NCBI RefSeq assembly: GCF_002270485.1
Contig: NZ_NQOG01000005.1
Location: 62,001-126,000, forward strand
Length of the DNA: 64,000 nt
Direction of reading: 5' to 3'
From: Anaerostipes hominis (ex Lee et al. 2021)
Lineage (GTDB): Bacteria; Bacillota; Clostridia; Lachnospirales; Lachnospiraceae
Position numbers and translations under genes: made by a program. A model generated the notes under the pieces. It did no database searches, had not been told where the DNA came from, and saw nothing but the letters and a program-made list of their open reading frames with translations. This document shows positions 16,741 through 25,270 of this stretch, in pieces (within the stretch, counting starts at the first letter, position 1; every line of letters starts with the position of its first letter).

Positions 16741-16989
16741 ATGAAAAAGGTAGTAGTTGCAGGATACCTTTGTCTGGATATCACGCCTAAATTCCATGGC
16801 AGCCGGGAACAGCAAAAAGCTGCATCAGAGTGGTTTCTGCCGGGCAAGCTTCTGCAGGTCGGCGAAGCGTCTATCCATACCGGGGGAGCCTCCTGTGTAA
16901 CAGAGTATGACTCTTTCAACGGACTGTTGACCATGGAGGAAATGGAACAAAAGATAGACAAAGAATGGAAAAAGCTCTGCATGAAATAA
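16741..16989 (+). pseudogene. PfkB-family sugar kinase with large internal deletion
   Basis: An 82-residue open frame with a good ribosome site (AGGAGG). Residues 1-50 are the N-terminus of a PfkB carbohydrate kinase (VVVAGYLCLDITP, then GKLLQVGEASIHTGGA, where a full enzyme continues into its substrate-binding domain). Residues from about 51 on (SCVTEYDSFNGLLTMEE) look like the last 30 residues of such a kinase. About 250 residues, including the anion-hole GAGD and catalytic Asp, are missing without loss of frame. It cannot be an active kinase. Confidence 0.65.
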
Positions 16990-16990
16990 C

Positions 16991-17024
16991 AAAAACGACC
17001 GGTCATATTTGATCGGCCGCTTTT
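16991..17024. terminator. Terminator after the PfkB remnant
   Basis: AAACGACCGGTCA pairs with TGATCGGCCGCTTTT (with mismatches) around TATT; T-rich on the plus strand side. Separates the remnant from the converging minus-strand gene. Confidence 0.5.
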
Positions 17025-17067
17025 GCGGGTATATGTCATATTTTTAATTCTTATGTTTCAATTCTTC

Positions 17068-17538
17068 CTATTTCCTGCCTGAAACATTACGGGATGCTTC
17101 GATCGTTTTCTTCTTAAACTTCTTGAAGAATCCTTTGGGCTCCTGCGGCGGTGCAACGTTGCGCAGATTGTGGATTTCGGTAATATATATGCCGCTGACT
17201 TTGGCTTTGATCTCGGTTTTGACAGGCACTTGATCGTAGATCAGTTCATCACATAACAATGGAGTGATCTTCGGCCCGATCTTTACTTTTACCACAGGTA
17301 CTTTGGCAATCTTGCCGCGCTTTGGAATCTGGTCGATGACCATCTTCGGAAAACCTGCCTCTGTCATCTTCATCTTCTTTTTATCAATGACCAGCATTGA
17401 ATACATCTGAGCTGCACTCTCCAGCTGTGCCCGCTGGGCTTCCTGCTTCTTCTGAAGTTTGTTTCCTACAAAATACAGAATGGCAAGAACAGCAATAATG
17501 ACGACAGCAATAATCAATAAAACCATCCATACTTGCAT
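17068..17538 (-). CDS. Conserved-looking membrane-anchored protein, unknown
   Basis: 156 residues with one N-terminal helix (about 5-27, VLLIIAVVIIAVLAILYFV), a charged coiled segment (KLQKKQEAQRAQLESAAQ) and a lysine-rich cytoplasmic or extracellular domain of beta-strand character (KVPVVKVKIGPKITPLL). GGAGG precedes the ATG. The C-terminus is very basic. I do not recognise a family; neighbours are plsC upstream and a converging kinase remnant. Confidence 0.7.
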   Translation of the reverse strand: MQVWMVLLIIAVVIIAVLAILYFVGNKLQKKQEAQRAQLESAAQMYSMLVIDKKKMKMTEAGFPKMVIDQIPKRGKIAKVPVVKVKIGPKITPLLCDELIYDQVPVKTEIKAKVSGIYITEIHNLRNVAPPQEPKGFFKKFKKKTIEASRNVSGRK

Positions 17539-17617
17539 TTCTTTCTTCCTCCTGGCTTTTCACATCTTAAACTTCATGCCCTCGTACGGCATGCCTAAAA
17601 AACATTATATCATCTTT

Positions 17618-18355
17618 TCAGGCCATTGTCTTATGTTTTTTTCTCATTTCGATAATTTCTTCACGAACTGTCGCCCCCAGATGTTTCTGGGCCTGGCGGT
17701 CCAGCTGGTCTGGATAGATCGGCCGGCCGAATGTGATATGGACCTCTGCAGGCTTCACAGTGTATTTTTTGTTGTTCTCCAGAATATCCGGCGTACCGGA
17801 GATTGCCATGGGAATTACCGGCACCTTTGATTTCAAAGCGGGTCTTAGGCTGCCTTCTTTAAATGTGTGTGGATCTTCATCCTGGCTTCTTGTGCCTTCC
17901 GGGAAAATGACCATGGAAAATCCGTCCTTCAGATACTGGGTGCCTTTGTTGATCGTCTTCATACCTTCTTTGATATTTTTTCTGTCCAGAAACAGGCAGT
18001 TGATGAATGTCATCCAGTGGCTGAGGCAAGGAATCTTACCCATCTCTTTTTTCGCGAAAAATCCGGCGCCGTGGGGAGTTGCCACGTAGCTGCACAGGAT
18101 ATCGTAATAACTGCTGTGATTCCCTACATAGAGGACCGCGGTATCCTCGGGTATATTCTCGCGTCCTTCTACGATGACTTTAGTGCCTGCAAACCGAAGG
18201 CAGATCTTAAATGCATTCATGACCATAGACTGGGCTTTCTTTGCCCTGCGTTGTTCCTGCCCGGTTTTATTCCAATGGTTAAACAGCGGGTACATCGGAA
18301 AAGTGAGAGTCAGGAAGAAAAAAAGATATATGATATCAGCAAAAAAACGAATCAT
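17618..18355 (-). CDS. plsC: 1-acyl-sn-glycerol-3-phosphate acyltransferase
   Basis: Makes phosphatidate by acylating lysophosphatidate at the membrane. 245 residues with an N-terminal hydrophobic anchor (about 4-24). The catalytic motif HX4D is NHSSYYD, and the phosphate-binding motif is FPEGTRSQDE; both family boxes are intact, as is the later VPVIPMAISG strand. Its 3' neighbour on the same strand is the unknown membrane-anchored gene; pncB lies just upstream with 28 bases between. Confidence 0.92.
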   Translation of the reverse strand: MIRFFADIIYLFFFLTLTFPMYPLFNHWNKTGQEQRRAKKAQSMVMNAFKICLRFAGTKVIVEGRENIPEDTAVLYVGNHSSYYDILCSYVATPHGAGFFAKKEMGKIPCLSHWMTFINCLFLDRKNIKEGMKTINKGTQYLKDGFSMVIFPEGTRSQDEDPHTFKEGSLRPALKSKVPVIPMAISGTPDILENNKKYTVKPAEVHITFGRPIYPDQLDRQAQKHLGATVREEIIEMRKKHKTMA

Positions 18356-18383
18356 AGAGATTCTCCTTTCAATATTCTTTATT

Positions 18384-19832
18384 TTACGGCTTTTGAGAGA
18401 GCAGCTGATTTTTTAAATCATACAGAGGTTTAGAGAGATCCACATAGACATTCTGCGGATTGACTAAACGCCGAGTCTCGTCCCACAGAGTGTTGAGCTC
18501 TCCGGTACAGTAATCTCTGATCTCCATAGCCGAAGGATTTTCGTAGACACACTGTCCTTTCAGGAACACGGGAACCAGGAGTTCTCTGAGTGTATAGGTT
18601 CCACCTATGATCGTAGATTTTTTCCAGGTAGCGATCGGGTCAAAAATGACCAGGTCCTCTTTGCTGGAATAAGCTTCATCTGTCAGGCAGATCAAATCCG
18701 CACGGATCTTGCCTGTGGTCTTGTCATAAATCCGATAAACAGTTTTATTTCCCGGGTTTGTAACCTTGGCAGGATTTTCCGAGATCTTGATCTTTGCCGT
18801 AAAGTCTTTTTCACCCTGATGCTTTGCAGCCGCAAGCTTATATACACCGCCGAACGCAGGACAGTCTGAGGAGGTAATAAGCTTGGTGCCGACTCCCCAG
18901 GAGGTGATCGGAGCACCCTGGAGTTTTAAACTCTGTATGAGGTTCTCGTCCAGATCGCTGGAGGCGGATATAATAGCCTCGGGAAATCCTGCTTCGTCCA
19001 GCATGGCCCTCGCTTTTTTAGAAAGATAGGCAAGATCTCCGCTGTCTAAGCGGATACCGATTTTGCGGGGATGTATGCCCTCTTCCCGCAACTCTTTAAA
19101 AACCCGGATGGCGTTGGGGACACCGGATTTTAATGTGTCATATGTGTCTACCAGAAGCATGCATGCATCCGGATACAGAGCGGCATAGGTTTTAAATGCC
19201 GTATATTCGTCCGGAAAACTCATGATCCAGCTGTGGGCATGGGTGCCCAGCACCGGAAGGTCAAACATCTTCCCGGCAAGTACATTGGAGGTGCCGTCAC
19301 ATCCGCCGATCACTGCGGCTCTGGCTCCGTATGTCCCGGCATCGGCACCCTGGGCCCGTCTCAGCCCGAATTCCATAACACCGCTTCCGCCTGCTGCATA
19401 GACGACGCGGGAGGCTTTCGTGGCAATCAGGCTCTGGTGATTGATGATATTTAATATGGCAGTCTCAATCAGCTGGGCTTCCATCATAGGAGCGATCACC
19501 TTTAAGAGCGGCTCCATCGGAAAAACAACAGTGCCTTCCGGAATGGCATAAATATCACCGGTAAAATGGTATCCTGCAAGGTATTCCAGGAAATCTTCAT
19601 CAAATATGTCAAGGCTTCGCAAGTAGTCAATATCTTCATATGAGAAAGACAGGTTTTTGATATAATCAATAACCAGCTCAAGTCCGCAGGCAATGGCATA
19701 GCCGCTGCCGGAAGGATTGTCCCGGTAAAAGACGTCAAAAATCACGGTCTCGTCATTGCCGGACTTGTAATATCCCTGCATCATGGTCAGTTCATAAAGG
19801 TCCGTAAGCAATGTAAAATTTCGAGTCATCAT
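18384..19832 (-). CDS. pncB: Nicotinate phosphoribosyltransferase
   Basis: NAD salvage enzyme joining nicotinate and PRPP. 482 residues, the long Gram-positive type. Family signatures: LLTDLYELTMMQGY near the N-terminus, EFGLRRAQGADAG, SNVLAGKMFDLPVLGTHAHSW, and the phosphate site IRLDSGDLAYLSKKAR. Start taken at 19832, ten bases from AAAGGAG; the frame is open up to 19877 and a second ATG stands at 19829. An extended -10 TGATATAAT lies on the minus strand about 55 bases upstream. Confidence 0.93.
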   Translation of the reverse strand: MMTRNFTLLTDLYELTMMQGYYKSGNDETVIFDVFYRDNPSGSGYAIACGLELVIDYIKNLSFSYEDIDYLRSLDIFDEDFLEYLAGYHFTGDIYAIPEGTVVFPMEPLLKVIAPMMEAQLIETAILNIINHQSLIATKASRVVYAAGGSGVMEFGLRRAQGADAGTYGARAAVIGGCDGTSNVLAGKMFDLPVLGTHAHSWIMSFPDEYTAFKTYAALYPDACMLLVDTYDTLKSGVPNAIRVFKELREEGIHPRKIGIRLDSGDLAYLSKKARAMLDEAGFPEAIISASSDLDENLIQSLKLQGAPITSWGVGTKLITSSDCPAFGGVYKLAAAKHQGEKDFTAKIKISENPAKVTNPGNKTVYRIYDKTTGKIRADLICLTDEAYSSKEDLVIFDPIATWKKSTIIGGTYTLRELLVPVFLKGQCVYENPSAMEIRDYCTGELNTLWDETRRLVNPQNVYVDLSKPLYDLKNQLLSQKP

Positions 19833-19951
19833 CCCCCGATATCTCCTTTGTGTAGTTAGATTTTGATTTATCGTCATTTTTATATATTATATCATAAAAT
19901 GTAAACTAAAAATCATGAGTTTTTACCGCAGTTTCCGTCGCGGGATGAATT

Positions 19952-20209
19952 TTAAAGTTCCGTTTCCAGAATATTCAGGAGCTGCTCTCCGACGGATTCT
20001 TCATTTGGTCCCTCAACCGTGACAGATATCTCATCCCCGCATCCGGCTCCCAGGGCCATGAGATCAATGGGATTTTCGGCAGCAGCCTCAATACCTCTGC
20101 AGGAAAGCACGATAGAGCAGCCGGTATTTCTGGCTAAAGCAATGATAGAGACGCAAGGACGGGCATGGAGTCCGTTCGGTGCCTCAATTTTATAAGAAAG
20201 TGTTTTCAT
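19952..20209 (-). CDS. HPr-family phosphocarrier lacking the regulatory Ser46
   Basis: 85 residues, the size of HPr, the PTS phosphocarrier. His15, the site phosphorylated by enzyme I, is present in NGLHARP. The loop that normally holds Ser46, the HPr-kinase site used in catabolite repression, reads AENPIDLMALG: Asn at position 46. It could therefore carry phosphate but not act as CcpA corepressor. The ATG at 20209 has GGAGG nine bases upstream; the longer open frame to 20482 has no start signals. Whether it is the main HPr of the cell or a specialised paralogue is unknown. Confidence 0.85.
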   Translation of the reverse strand: MKTLSYKIEAPNGLHARPCVSIIALARNTGCSIVLSCRGIEAAAENPIDLMALGAGCGDEISVTVEGPNEESVGEQLLNILETEL

Positions 20210-20475
20210 GAGATAAAACCTCCAAATGTTACCTGATTTATTTTGGTATTTTGATATAATCTTATTACTATCTATGGTAACATATTGTGAAAGAAAAAAT
20301 CCATAAATTTGTTTGGAGAAAAAGATTTTTATGTCATTTATTAAGATTTCATAATGCAGAAGAAGACGAGGCCGGTGTTGTTTTATTGTGACTGCAGGTA
20401 GGAAGATCCGTTCCATGATTTTACAGATGCGGACCTGCGGTTTTTGTTGTCGGGAACAGAAATTCATGAAGGTGG

Positions 20476-20504
20476 TTGACATTTATAAATGCCTATACTA
20501 AAAT
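20476..20504 (+). promoter_or_regulatory. Promoter of the ileS T-box leader
   Basis: TTGACA (20476-20481), 17-base spacer, TAAAAT (20499-20504). Transcription would start near 20511, shortly before the T-box stem I. Confidence 0.75.
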
Positions 20505-20519
20505 AAACACAAATAAACA

Positions 20520-20749
20520 TTTTCAAAGAGCGTTGACAGAGACAGTACTTATGCTGTAAAAGCAGAGAGCGAGTCAGGGGCGGTGGGAGCCTGATGCAAG
20601 TAGCACATAAGGAATATCACTCTTGAGCTGCAAGCTGAATAAAGTAAGCTGTGCCGGCATCCTCCGTTATCAGGATAACATATGTCAGTATGTGAAATAG
20701 GTGGTATAGAAGCAGCAAGTGTTGTCCTATTTTAGGGCAGCACTTTTTT
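20520..20749 (+). promoter_or_regulatory. T-box riboswitch for ileS
   Basis: Leader RNA that reads the charging state of tRNA-Ile. Stem I begins with GCAGAGAGCGAGTCAGG and contains GGTGGGAGCCTG; the specifier loop GGAATATCAC carries the isoleucine codon ATC. The T-box bulge sequence AAATAGGTGGTATAGAAGC is at 20695-20713, and the terminator AAGTGTTGTCCTA/TAGGGCAGCACTT with seven T lies at 20717-20749. Uncharged tRNA-Ile would stabilise the antiterminator and allow ileS transcription. Confidence 0.9.
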
Positions 20750-20923
20750 ATTCCATAGGAAAGTTCTACGAACCTCCCTATGAAATAAAAACGCTCCGCG
20801 GGTTGTGCACAGATGCGTAAGGAAATTATTTGCCTGTGGCAAATCGCATCTGGCACGCAAAGTTGCCAAGCCCCTCAAAGAGTGAGGGGTTGGGGAGATG
20901 AAGTGGGCTTGCCCACTTTGTTC
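20750..20923 (+). repeat. Dispersed structured repeat, copy 3
   Basis: Third copy, plus orientation, starting directly at the T-tract of the T-box terminator and ending 40 bases before ileS. All four hairpins are well formed here, including an 8-bp CAGATGCG/CGCATCTG stem and perfect GTGGGC/GCCCAC. TTTATTCCATAG occurs at both ends (about 20747-20758 and 20925-20936), like a 12-bp target duplication, though the left one overlaps the first hairpin. Every antiterminated ileS transcript must contain it. Confidence 0.85.
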
Positions 20924-20964
20924 CTTTATTCCATAGCTTATTAATAAAAAAGGAGAAATAGACG

Positions 20965-23900
20965 ATGTACAAGAAAGTATCTTCCGACTTGAATTTTGTT
21001 GACCGCGAAAAACAGACAGTAGAGTTCTGGAAAGAACACAAGATTTTTGAAAAGAGTATCGAAGAGAGAAAAGGGGATGACACCTATACTTTTTATGACG
21101 GGCCTCCGACAGCAAACGGCAAACCGCATGTCGGCCATGTCCTGTCACGTGTCATCAAGGATATGATCCCGCGCTATCAGACGATGAAAGGACACAAGAT
21201 CATCCGTAAGGCAGGGTGGGACACCCATGGTCTTCCGGTAGAACTTGAAGTGGAAAAGAAGCTTGGACTGGACGGAAAAGAACAGATCGAAGAATACGGA
21301 CTGGCTCCTTTCATCAAAGAATGTAAAGAAAGTGTCTGGAAGTATAAAGGCATGTGGGAAGATTTTTCAGGTGTGGTAGGCTTTTGGGCAGATATGGACG
21401 ATCCATATGTAACTTATCACAACGACTATATCGAATCAGTCTGGTGGGCATTAAAACAGATCTGGGACAAAGGTCTTCTTTATAAAGGATATAAGATCGT
21501 TCCTTACTGTCCGCGCTGCGGAACCCCGCTTTCCTCTCACGAGGTTGCCCAGGGGTATAAAGATGTAAAAGAAAAATCAGCTATCGCAAGATTCAAAGTA
21601 AAGGGAGAAGACGCCTATATTCTGGCCTGGACCACAACCCCATGGACCCTTCCGTCAAACGTAGCACTCTGTGTGAATCCGAATGAGACTTATGTCAAAG
21701 TGGAAAATGACGGATATACTTATTATCTGGCAGAAGCGCTCTGTGACAGTGTTCTCGAAGGCGAATACAAGGTGCTTAAGACATACAAAGGAACAGACCT
21801 GGAATACAAGGAGTACGAGCCGCTATTCTCGTTTGTGACACCGAAAGAGAAAGCATATTACGTAACCTGCGACACCTATGTAACGCTGACAGACGGTACG
21901 GGAGTGGTACACATCGCCCCTGCATTCGGTGAGGACGATGCTCAGGTCGGCAGAAAGTACGGACTGCCGTTCGTACAGCTGGTGGATGAAAAAGGTGAGA
22001 TGACAAAAGAGACACCTTGGGCAGGAACGTTTTGTAAAGAAGCGGATAAACTGATCCTTAAAGAACTGGAAGAAAAAGGGCTCTTATTTGCGGCACTTGA
22101 CTTTGAGCACAGTTATCCTCACTGCTGGAGATGTGATACTCCGCTGATCTACTATGCGAGAGAATCCTGGTTTATTAAGATGACGGATGTAAAAGACCAG
22201 CTGATCAAGAACAATAACACCGTCAATTGGATTCCGGAAAACATCGGTAAAGGACGTTTCGGGGACTGGCTGGAAAATGTCCAGGACTGGGGTATTTCCA
22301 GAAACCGTTACTGGGGAACTCCGCTGAATGTCTGGGAATGTGAATGCGGACATCAGCACGCCATCGGTTCTATTGAAGAGTTAAAGAGCATGTCTGACAA
22401 CTGTCCGGATGACATCGAACTGCACCGCCCATATATTGACGATGTGACCGTGAAGTGTCCGGAGTGCGGAAAAGAGATGCACCGGGTGGAAGAAGTCATC
22501 GACTGTTGGTTTGACTCAGGCTCCATGCCGTTTGCCCAGTGGCATTATCCGTTTGAAAATAAAGAAATCTTCGAGGAGAATTTCCCGGCGGACTTTATCT
22601 CGGAAGCAGTGGACCAGACAAGAGGATGGTTCTATTCTCTCCTGGCGATCTCTACATTGCTGTTTGACAAGGCTCCATATAAAAATGTCATTGTATTAGG
22701 CCATGTCCTGGATGAAAACGGACAGAAGATGTCCAAGTCCAAAGGAAATGCAGTCGATCCTATGGAGGCACTGGCAGAGCACGGGGCAGATGCCATCCGC
22801 TGGTATTTCTATACAAACAGCGCCCCATGGCTTTCAAACCGATTCCATGGAAAAGCTGTTACTGAGGGTCAGAGAAAGTTCATGGGAACACTGTGGAATA
22901 CCTATGCATTCTATGTGTTATATGCAGAGATCGATCAGTTTGATCCTACAAAATACAGTCTGGATCATGACAAACTGCCGGTCATGGACCGCTGGCTTTT
23001 ATCCAAGCTGAATTCTCTGGTGAGGACTGTAGATGAGAATCTGGGCGCTTACAGGATTCCGGAAGCAGCAAGGGCTCTTCAGGAATTTGTCGATGAGATG
23101 AGCAACTGGTATGTAAGACGATGCCGTGAGAGATTCTGGGCAAAGGGAATGGAGCAGGATAAGATTAATGCATATATGACCCTTTACACTGCTTTGACGA
23201 CTGTCTGCAAGGCAGCGGCTCCGATGATTCCGTTCATGACGGAAGAGATTTATCAGAATCTCGTAAAGAGTGTGGATCAGGAGGCTCCTGAGAGTATCCA
23301 CCTGTGTGACTTCCCGGCTGTGGACGAAAGTCTTTGTGATAAAGAGCTGGAAGAAAATATGGACGCTGTACTGAAGATTGTAGTTCTCGGACGTGCGTGC
23401 AGAAACAGTGCAAGCATTAAGAACCGCCAGCCGATCGGGCAGATGTATGTAAAAGCACCTTCAGAGCTGCCGGAATTTTATCAGGATATTATCCGCGAAG
23501 AATTAAATGTAAAAGCCATTGAATTTACGGATGATGTTTCAAACTTCACCACTTATAATTTTAAACCGCAGTTAAAGACGGTTGGACCGAAATACGGAAA
23601 ACTCTTAAACGGTATCCGCAAGCATCTGACAGAGCTGGACGGAAATAAGGCCAAAGCAGAGCTGGATTCCAAGGGAATGCTTGAGTTTACTGTGGATGGT
23701 ATGCCGGTGGAACTTTCCGAAGAAGATCTCTTGATAGAAGTGGTGAAGCAGGAAGGCTTTGTGACAGAGGCGGACAGTGAATTTACTGTTGTGCTGGATA
23801 CGAATTTGACAGAAGAACTTCTCGAAGAAGGATTTGTCCGCGAAATCATCAGCAAAGTCCAGTCTATGAGAAAAGAGGCGGGATTTGAAGTGATGGATAA

Positions 23901-24081
23901 GATCACGATCTTTTATGAAGCAAATGAAAAAGTCAACGAGCTGATCTCAAAAAATGAAAGTACTGTCATGAACGATGTGCTGGCTACGGGGATTGTGTCA
24001 GGAGAGGCAGCAGGCTTCACCAAGGAGTGGAATATCAACGGAGAAAAAGTAACTCTTGGGGTGAAAAAGAACGAAGAATAA
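20965..24081 (+). CDS. ileS: Isoleucyl-tRNA synthetase, type 2 (eukaryal-like)
   Basis: Charges tRNA-Ile. 1038 residues. HIGH motif HVGH at 55-58 in GPPTANGKPHVGH; KMSKS in NGQKMSKSKGNAVD; editing domain between. Zinc-type cysteine pairs occur at YCPRCGTP and CPECGKEM. The opening sequence (FVDREKQTVEFWKEHKIFEKS) and length are those of the type-2 enzyme, the group related to eukaryotic cytosolic IleRS and including mupirocin-resistant MupA, not the standard bacterial type 1. Controlled by the T-box upstream. GGAG precedes the ATG. Confidence 0.96.
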   Translation: MYKKVSSDLNFVDREKQTVEFWKEHKIFEKSIEERKGDDTYTFYDGPPTANGKPHVGHVLSRVIKDMIPRYQTMKGHKIIRKAGWDTHGLPVELEVEKKLGLDGKEQIEEYGLAPFIKECKESVWKYKGMWEDFSGVVGFWADMDDPYVTYHNDYIESVWWALKQIWDKGLLYKGYKIVPYCPRCGTPLSSHEVAQGYKDVKEKSAIARFKVKGEDAYILAWTTTPWTLPSNVALCVNPNETYVKVENDGYTYYLAEALCDSVLEGEYKVLKTYKGTDLEYKEYEPLFSFVTPKEKAYYVTCDTYVTLTDGTGVVHIAPAFGEDDAQVGRKYGLPFVQLVDEKGEMTKETPWAGTFCKEADKLILKELEEKGLLFAALDFEHSYPHCWRCDTPLIYYARESWFIKMTDVKDQLIKNNNTVNWIPENIGKGRFGDWLENVQDWGISRNRYWGTPLNVWECECGHQHAIGSIEELKSMSDNCPDDIELHRPYIDDVTVKCPECGKEMHRVEEVIDCWFDSGSMPFAQWHYPFENKEIFEENFPADFISEAVDQTRGWFYSLLAISTLLFDKAPYKNVIVLGHVLDENGQKMSKSKGNAVDPMEALAEHGADAIRWYFYTNSAPWLSNRFHGKAVTEGQRKFMGTLWNTYAFYVLYAEIDQFDPTKYSLDHDKLPVMDRWLLSKLNSLVRTVDENLGAYRIPEAARALQEFVDEMSNWYVRRCRERFWAKGMEQDKINAYMTLYTALTTVCKAAAPMIPFMTEEIYQNLVKSVDQEAPESIHLCDFPAVDESLCDKELEENMDAVLKIVVLGRACRNSASIKNRQPIGQMYVKAPSELPEFYQDIIREELNVKAIEFTDDVSNFTTYNFKPQLKTVGPKYGKLLNGIRKHLTELDGNKAKAELDSKGMLEFTVDGMPVELSEEDLLIEVVKQEGFVTEADSEFTVVLDTNLTEELLEEGFVREIISKVQSMRKEAGFEVMDKITIFYEANEKVNELISKNESTVMNDVLATGIVSGEAAGFTKEWNINGEKVTLGVKKNEE

Positions 24082-24107
24082 AAATCATCAGATAAAGATG
24101 AAAAAGA

Positions 24108-24153
24108 GATGGGCGGGATATCATCAGCAGATGGGTATCCCGCCCATCTTTTA
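24108..24153 (+). terminator. Terminator after ileS
   Basis: GATGGGCGGGATA pairs perfectly with TATCCCGCCCATC and is followed by TTTTAT. Confidence 0.85.
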
Positions 24154-24287
24154 TAATATAGAATCCTGAGACTGTCAATATTTATTTCTATTTATATACA
24201 ATTATGATTGACTATGTAAAATAGTTTTTGGAATACATTCTGCCTGTCCTGAATAAAATAATAAGACGGACAGGAAGGGGGATTTTG

Positions 24288-25226
24288 ATGAGAAATAAAT
24301 TGTCCTACCTTTTCTTTTTACTGTTTCTGTTCTGCAGTGTTCCATATCTGCTGACAGTAGTGCTTTCAGGAAAAGAAGAAGCAAAACCTGTGGATTTTCA
24401 GACACACACCAGCGGCTATACTGTGACAGTAAGCGGAAAACCAATGGACTTAGAATCCTATCTGCTGGGTGTATTGCCGACACAGATTTCTATGGATGAT
24501 GAAAAAGAGGCGCTAAAAGCCCAGGCGGTCATTTTGAGGACAGATATTATACGAAGAATGGGTGACAAAAAGAACATAAGCCAGGATTCTCTTCCATACA
24601 AACATGAGTCGGATGACAACCTTCAGGAAAAGCTAGGGGAACAAAAATATAAAATATCCGATCAGTTAAGAAAACAGGCAGTCGGGGAGACGACCGGGGA
24701 GGTCATGACATATGAGGGAAAGTACATACAGCCGTATTTCCATGGCATCAGCGTCGGTACTACTTTGAGTGCCAAAGAATGGTTTGGAAAAGAGATCCCT
24801 TATCTTCAGGAAAAAGACAGTTTGAAAGATGTGGAATCATCGGAATATATGACTGGTATCCCAGTTACATACGGACAGGTGGTGACTCAGCTAAAAAAGG
24901 AGAAAAAGATCAGTCTGTCGGTGGAAGAAGCCAAGAAATCCATACGAATCAAAGAAAAGACGGGAAACGGTTATGTCAAAAAGGTACAGGTAGGAAAATA
25001 TGTTATGACCGGAGAGGCGTGGGCAAAATGCTTTCAGCTGAATTCTACCAACTTTTATCTGGAGCCATATGACGGCAAACTGAGGATGGTCGCCTTGGGA
25101 AAAGGACTTGGACTCGGACTGTCCCAATACGGAGCCAATGAGCTGGCCAAGGACGGAAAAGGCTATAAAAAAATCTTAAAATATTATTACACAGGAATTC
25201 AAATTACAAAAATGTCTGATCAGTGA
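24288..25226 (+). CDS. spoIID: Stage II sporulation protein D
   Basis: Mother-cell lytic transglycosylase that trims septal peptidoglycan during engulfment. 312 residues with an N-terminal membrane anchor (about 6-26), then the SpoIID domain: LESYLLGVLPTQISMDDEKEALKAQAVILRT, with the catalytic Glu in that segment replaced in context by neighbours I cannot resolve by eye, and GLGLGLSQYGANELAKDGKGYKKILKYYY at the C-terminus, the family signature. Start at 24288 follows GGAAGGGGG. Immediately followed by spoIIQ, the usual clostridial order. Confidence 0.92.
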   Translation: MRNKLSYLFFLLFLFCSVPYLLTVVLSGKEEAKPVDFQTHTSGYTVTVSGKPMDLESYLLGVLPTQISMDDEKEALKAQAVILRTDIIRRMGDKKNISQDSLPYKHESDDNLQEKLGEQKYKISDQLRKQAVGETTGEVMTYEGKYIQPYFHGISVGTTLSAKEWFGKEIPYLQEKDSLKDVESSEYMTGIPVTYGQVVTQLKKEKKISLSVEEAKKSIRIKEKTGNGYVKKVQVGKYVMTGEAWAKCFQLNSTNFYLEPYDGKLRMVALGKGLGLGLSQYGANELAKDGKGYKKILKYYYTGIQITKMSDQ

Positions 25227-25270
25227 ATAAAGCCTCTGAATTCGGTAAAACTATCACTGAGGTGATGAAA

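Noticed and set aside
20732-21148. Minus-strand frames of 85-138 codons over the third repeat
   Set aside because: They translate the structured repeat and the ileS start; similar frames appear at the other copies only because the DNA repeats. No Shine-Dalgarno and no codon-type conservation.
24228-24287. Sigma-E promoter before spoIID (GAATACATT near 24232)
   Set aside because: Only a partial -10 match and no convincing -35; too weak to list.
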